NCBI GenBank assembly: GCA_023014335.1
Contig: JAECYW010000012.1
Location: 620,001-684,000 of the forward strand
DNA from: Galerina marginata
Taxonomy: Eukaryota; Basidiomycota; Agaricomycetes; Agaricales; Galerinaceae
Direction: 5' to 3'
Length of the DNA: 64,000 nucleotides
Shown here: positions 61,173 through 64,000 of the stretch, in pieces
Layout of the letters: each line of letters starts with the position of its first letter
Numbering within the stretch: position 1 is the first letter of the stretch
The notes under the pieces: model-generated
Databases searched by the model: none
Seen by the model: only the letters and a program-made list of their open reading frames with translations
Told to the model about the DNA's origin: nothing
Made by a program: the position numbers and the translations under genes

Positions 61173-61971
61173 TTAAGTACTAGTAGCATCAGTGTCGCTG
61201 ACTTTTACTCCGTTTTTGCACCATCCGTCCGAGTTGATGATGAAGTCGATGGATCCATCAGGTTGACTTTGACCACCTTTGTTGTCAGCAGTGGAGGCGT
61301 CGTGGCATTTTGTGAACAAGGAGCAGGTGAGTTGAGTGCTTCCTTCTTTGCCGTTCACATCATGGTAAGCTGTTAAGAGCAGTCAGGGATGGGTTCCAGC
61401 AGGGACGTAGTTCGATTCGCTTACAGTTCGCAAAGTTGCATCCCGCGACGCTATTGCACATAGCCTTGCAATCTGGTATGATGTTTAGTAACGGTCTGAA
61501 TGCTTAAATTCATTTATGACGTACCAGCAACAGTGTCGACTAAACCGAATGTCTGGAAGTCATCAGCCTGGGTAGCGCCAGTAAGGTTGCTGAAAGTCTG
61601 GGTATAACCATCATTGGGAGGCGGGGGTGGCTTCTTCGCCGGGCACTGAAGGAGGAAAGGGAAGAACTCCAGAATCCTGCAAATGATCTAGGACTCCTTG
61701 AGTTATATATTTCGAATTATAACAGCAATGGTCGACATACCCCTTCGAGGTAGGGCAAGTCTGGGAACAAGTTAGGGTTGTTTCCGTAGTACCATCCAGG
61801 CTTGTTTCCGGGCTTCCAAGGTGCAATCGGCGAACCGTAATTGTTGCCGGCTGATAGATCAAATCCGCCAAGGACGAAGTTGATATCGAAGGTCGGGGGG
61901 AGGTCGACGGGGGTGGATGCTACTCCAGAAACTGCAATGGCAGCGACAGCGGCAAAGGTGGCGAAGCGCAT
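61173..61971 (-). CDS. Small secreted Cys-containing protein, fruit-body-protein-like (paralogue 2)
   Basis: Splice model (minus strand): 61971-61741, 61687-61525, 61475-61425, 61369-61173; 213 aa. Exons 1 and 2 have exactly the same lengths (231 and 163 bases) as in the paralogue at 59095; exon 3 is one codon longer. The signal peptide is MRFATFAAVAAIAVSGVAS. The mature part keeps all the shared blocks (FVLGGFDLS, PGWYYG, PPPPPNDGY, CKAMCNSVAGCNF, YHDVNGKEGSTQLTCSLF, SDGWCKNG). The C-terminus is slightly longer and rich in Asp/Ser/Thr. A secreted or cell-surface role is inferred; the name by resemblance only. Confidence 0.83.
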
Positions 61972-62049
61972 TATGAGAGTAATGATCGGACAGCAAGGTA
62001 CTGAGAGCCAAGCAAAGCTGAACTGTCGAACTGTGAAGATTCTGCATCT

Positions 62050-62056
62050 CTTTATA
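62050..62056 (-). promoter_or_regulatory. TATA box of secreted paralogue 2
   Basis: TATAAAG on the minus strand, about 80 bases before the ATG at 61971 and in the same context (GTATAAAGAG) as in paralogue 1. Confidence 0.55.
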
Positions 62057-63373
62057 CTAATGCCATTGTTTGAAAGATTGATAAAGTACCACACTCGGAG
62101 GAGATTGAGCTGGGATGAAACGTCCAGTAATCGGCACCGTGAGCCTGGACTCCTGGCTTGCAGTATGCTCTAGACAAATCGTTGTTGGAATTCGAGCTTC
62201 TTCTGTGTGCCTTCACAAATATAATGTTATACCCGTCAATTTGCGAGGCCCATCATCAGGATTTCACGCAGTCAAACATATTGACGTGCGAGGGAAATGA
62301 TCCGGTTCACGTACTTTTGCTGCTCCATGTCTCCCGGGTTCTAAGTACGGAGGAGTACCTTTTTGTGTTCAGCAACCTTTCCTTCTCGAATATGTATACA
62401 CTTTTGAATTTCGCTTACCTTTTGTCAAGGTTATTCCGCAAAGCAAATCGGCCCAATAGAAAGCGGGAGGTGCTCGCCATAACGTTCGAATTCAGGAACA
62501 GAAGTTGTTGACTATTCCTCGGTCGTGGTGAGCGTCGGTGACAGACGTCGCATTTACAGCGACGTGATTTCCATATCACCCTCCAAATCCCACTGATGGA
62601 AAGAATCGGCAAGAATCAAACACATCGCCTTGTCTGAGGGTGTCCGGCATGCGTCGAGAGGTAGTGCTGGGACTTGCCTGGGATGAGTTTCGAAGTCGTT
62701 GCCGACACGGATCAGCCGCGTTATGTCCAGTCGATGCCTCGAGAATCTAGAGCTGGCGAAGAACAGCACAATTGTAGAGTTAACATTAGGATTGAGCCTG
62801 AAAGAATTGCCGTTGTAAGTAACTCGCATTCCTGTTGGTCAGGTCGGATCAGAATACTCCACTTGGAGTGACGTGGAAAACGCATGGTTGGCGGCAAAGA
62901 AAGAATCTTCACGGCTGCAGATCAACATATCAAGTAAAGACATCGGCATCTGTCAATGGGAGAGAGAGACAGCGCTTGGAGGTTTGTCAGTCTGAATGCT
63001 ATCAAACGCGTGAATGATGAGGATAGGGAAATGTGGTTCTGAAGACGCGTCCAGCAAGTCACAAAAGCAGTGTGGCCAGTTCGTTCCACCAATGATATTA
63101 ACGATATAAAAATCAGCCTACGGCTGCTCTACACGAAATGACAAGGAACCAGGTAAATTCTCTTCCGAAGTGATAGTTGATGAGAACCTTACAGGATGTG
63201 GAAAGGTTCTCGCGAGCAAATATGTAGCAGGCAGGCTCATTTTTTTTTTTCGCAAGCCGAGGTGTGTCAATTTTAATTTTGTTCAATTTCCAACGTTAAG
63301 CGGGTGAGACCTCTTGCTACAGGTGTTTGGAAAGAAAAAAGTACATACGCAGGTCTGGAAATAGCCCACTCGG
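62057..63373. other. Spacer upstream of secreted paralogue 2 and after the NCS1 permease
   Basis: The first 250 bases carry the duplicated upstream elements shared with paralogue 1. A 10-base T run lies at 63241-63250. Open frames at 62415-62912 (minus) show no motif, so no gene is called. Confidence 0.4.
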
Positions 63374-63944
63374 TTATTCTTCCGGCTCCATGCTGGTCAA
63401 GACGAGGGATTTGTCTTTCTCGTCCACATCATGACTCGAGGATTCTTCAATCGATGCATCCGCGGCGACGTCGTCCCCGAGGATCGCTTCCTCCATAAAT
63501 GTTTCCCGGGCTGGGAAGGCCTTTGAGAGGATCAGGTAAACTCCACTTGCCGAGAAAAACTAACGGAAGGAAGGTCATTAATAGATTTTCGAAGAATTGA
63601 ATCAATATACCCCATACAACCAAGCAACATTGAACAAAAACGAAGCATTCCCGACCATAATTTTTGGGTTGATGTTATTGATTAAACCAGGGAGAGTTGG
63701 AGTGATAGACAGCAACAAAGCTAATGCCGCTCTCCAGTTCTGACATAAACGCAGTTTAGTTCGGTTGAAAGAACCAATAAGGAGTGACCTACAATCCCAT
63801 TCCAATAGCGATACCTTCCATACGGGTCGTACATTGCAGGCACGTCAACTTTACACCGATGAACAATCCAATACTGGCATAATGTAGCAGTTGAAGCGGA
63901 GTGTCAGGACCGAATACAAAAATAAACTCACATCAACCACCATG
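63374..63944 (-). CDS. NCS1-family permease (uracil/allantoin/cytosine type), C-terminal part
   Basis: Partial: the 5' exons lie beyond the right edge. Exons read on the minus strand: 63944-63932 (a 13-base exon, C ATG GTG GTT GAT), 63873-63793, 63739-63611, 63559-63374. The frame gives VVDYWIVHRCKVDVPAMYDP, then GRYRYWNGI, NWRAALALLLSITPTLPGL, a second membrane span through FLFNVAWLYG, FFSASGVYLILSKAFPARE and an acidic cytosolic tail ending TSMEPEE. DYWIVHR, YDPYGRYRY, NWRAALALL and AWLYGFF-SSGVY are typical of eukaryotic NCS1 nucleobase/allantoin permeases, 12-span proton symporters of the plasma membrane. Substrate cannot be told from this part. The 13-base exon is forced by an in-frame TGA just before it and a good acceptor. 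Confidence 0.88.
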
Positions 63945-64000
63945 CTGTGTTCAAAAATCTAAGTAAAGCCAGAACGTGCAGGAAGAGGTGAGATCAACTT

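Noticed and set aside
1..64000. tRNA genes, rRNA genes or CRISPR arrays
   Set aside because: I looked for B-box-like words and regularly spaced repeats; the few GTTCGA-type words lack a matching A-box and cloverleaf, and no spaced repeat array exists.

Overview
This window is nuclear DNA of a filamentous fungus, most likely a mushroom-forming basidiomycete (Agaricomycetes). Genes are split by many short GT-AG introns of about 45-60 bases. The content also fits: a FunK1-type fungal kinase, other fungal-type kinases, a tuberin (TSC2) orthologue, an AtaL-like/DUF1857 protein, a eukaryotic-type NCS1 permease and two secreted proteins resembling mushroom fruit-body proteins. No prokaryotic operon, CRISPR array, tRNA or rRNA gene was recognised.

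Bases 1-36 kb form an accessory cluster built from two unfamiliar gene families. Family 1 (three copies: MBL-A 1115-3559, MBL-B 12207-14669, MBL-C 33626-36117) encodes 743-762 aa proteins. Their metallo-beta-lactamase core is of ComEC/Rec2 type (HPDxDH, TTGDG, HHGSE and GHPK motifs) but is split by an insert of about 210 residues and followed by an unrecognised C-terminal domain. Family 2, called Big here (Big1 4839-10691, Big2 25476-32032, Big3 20386-22814), encodes beta-rich proteins of up to 2041 aa. They have a conserved SFEDWW start, a Gly/Ala-rich membrane-zipper-like stretch, a helical block and C-terminal repeats of about 110 aa, each on its own phase-1 exon. Twice a Big gene on the minus strand faces an MBL gene on the plus strand across about 1.5-1.6 kb (Big1/MBL-B and Big2/MBL-C). 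This looks like one divergent two-gene module that was duplicated. Big3 lacks about 1,290 internal residues yet stays in frame, Big1 has lost a C-terminal repeat and is frameshifted there, and a relic of an MBL last exon lies at 4258-4528. A FunK1 kinase (15321-18152) lies inside the cluster. The module is the best candidate for an undescribed system; its function cannot be read from the sequence.

Bases 36-47.8 kb are gene-poor. They hold a CK1-like kinase (39239-40259), a C-terminally short kinase-like protein (44204-45621) and two direct copies of a segment of about 1.9 kb (36948-38828 and 45750-47668) with decayed coding blocks.

Bases 47.8-64 kb look like ordinary genome: a zinc-independent MDR reductase, a degenerate plus-strand gene remnant, TSC2 with an AtaL-like gene only 34 bases upstream of its ATG, two tandem secreted paralogues, and the C-terminal part of an NCS1 permease that runs off the right edge.

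All exon coordinates are my own splice models. They rest on reading-frame continuity, GT-AG borders and, within families, agreement between paralogues.
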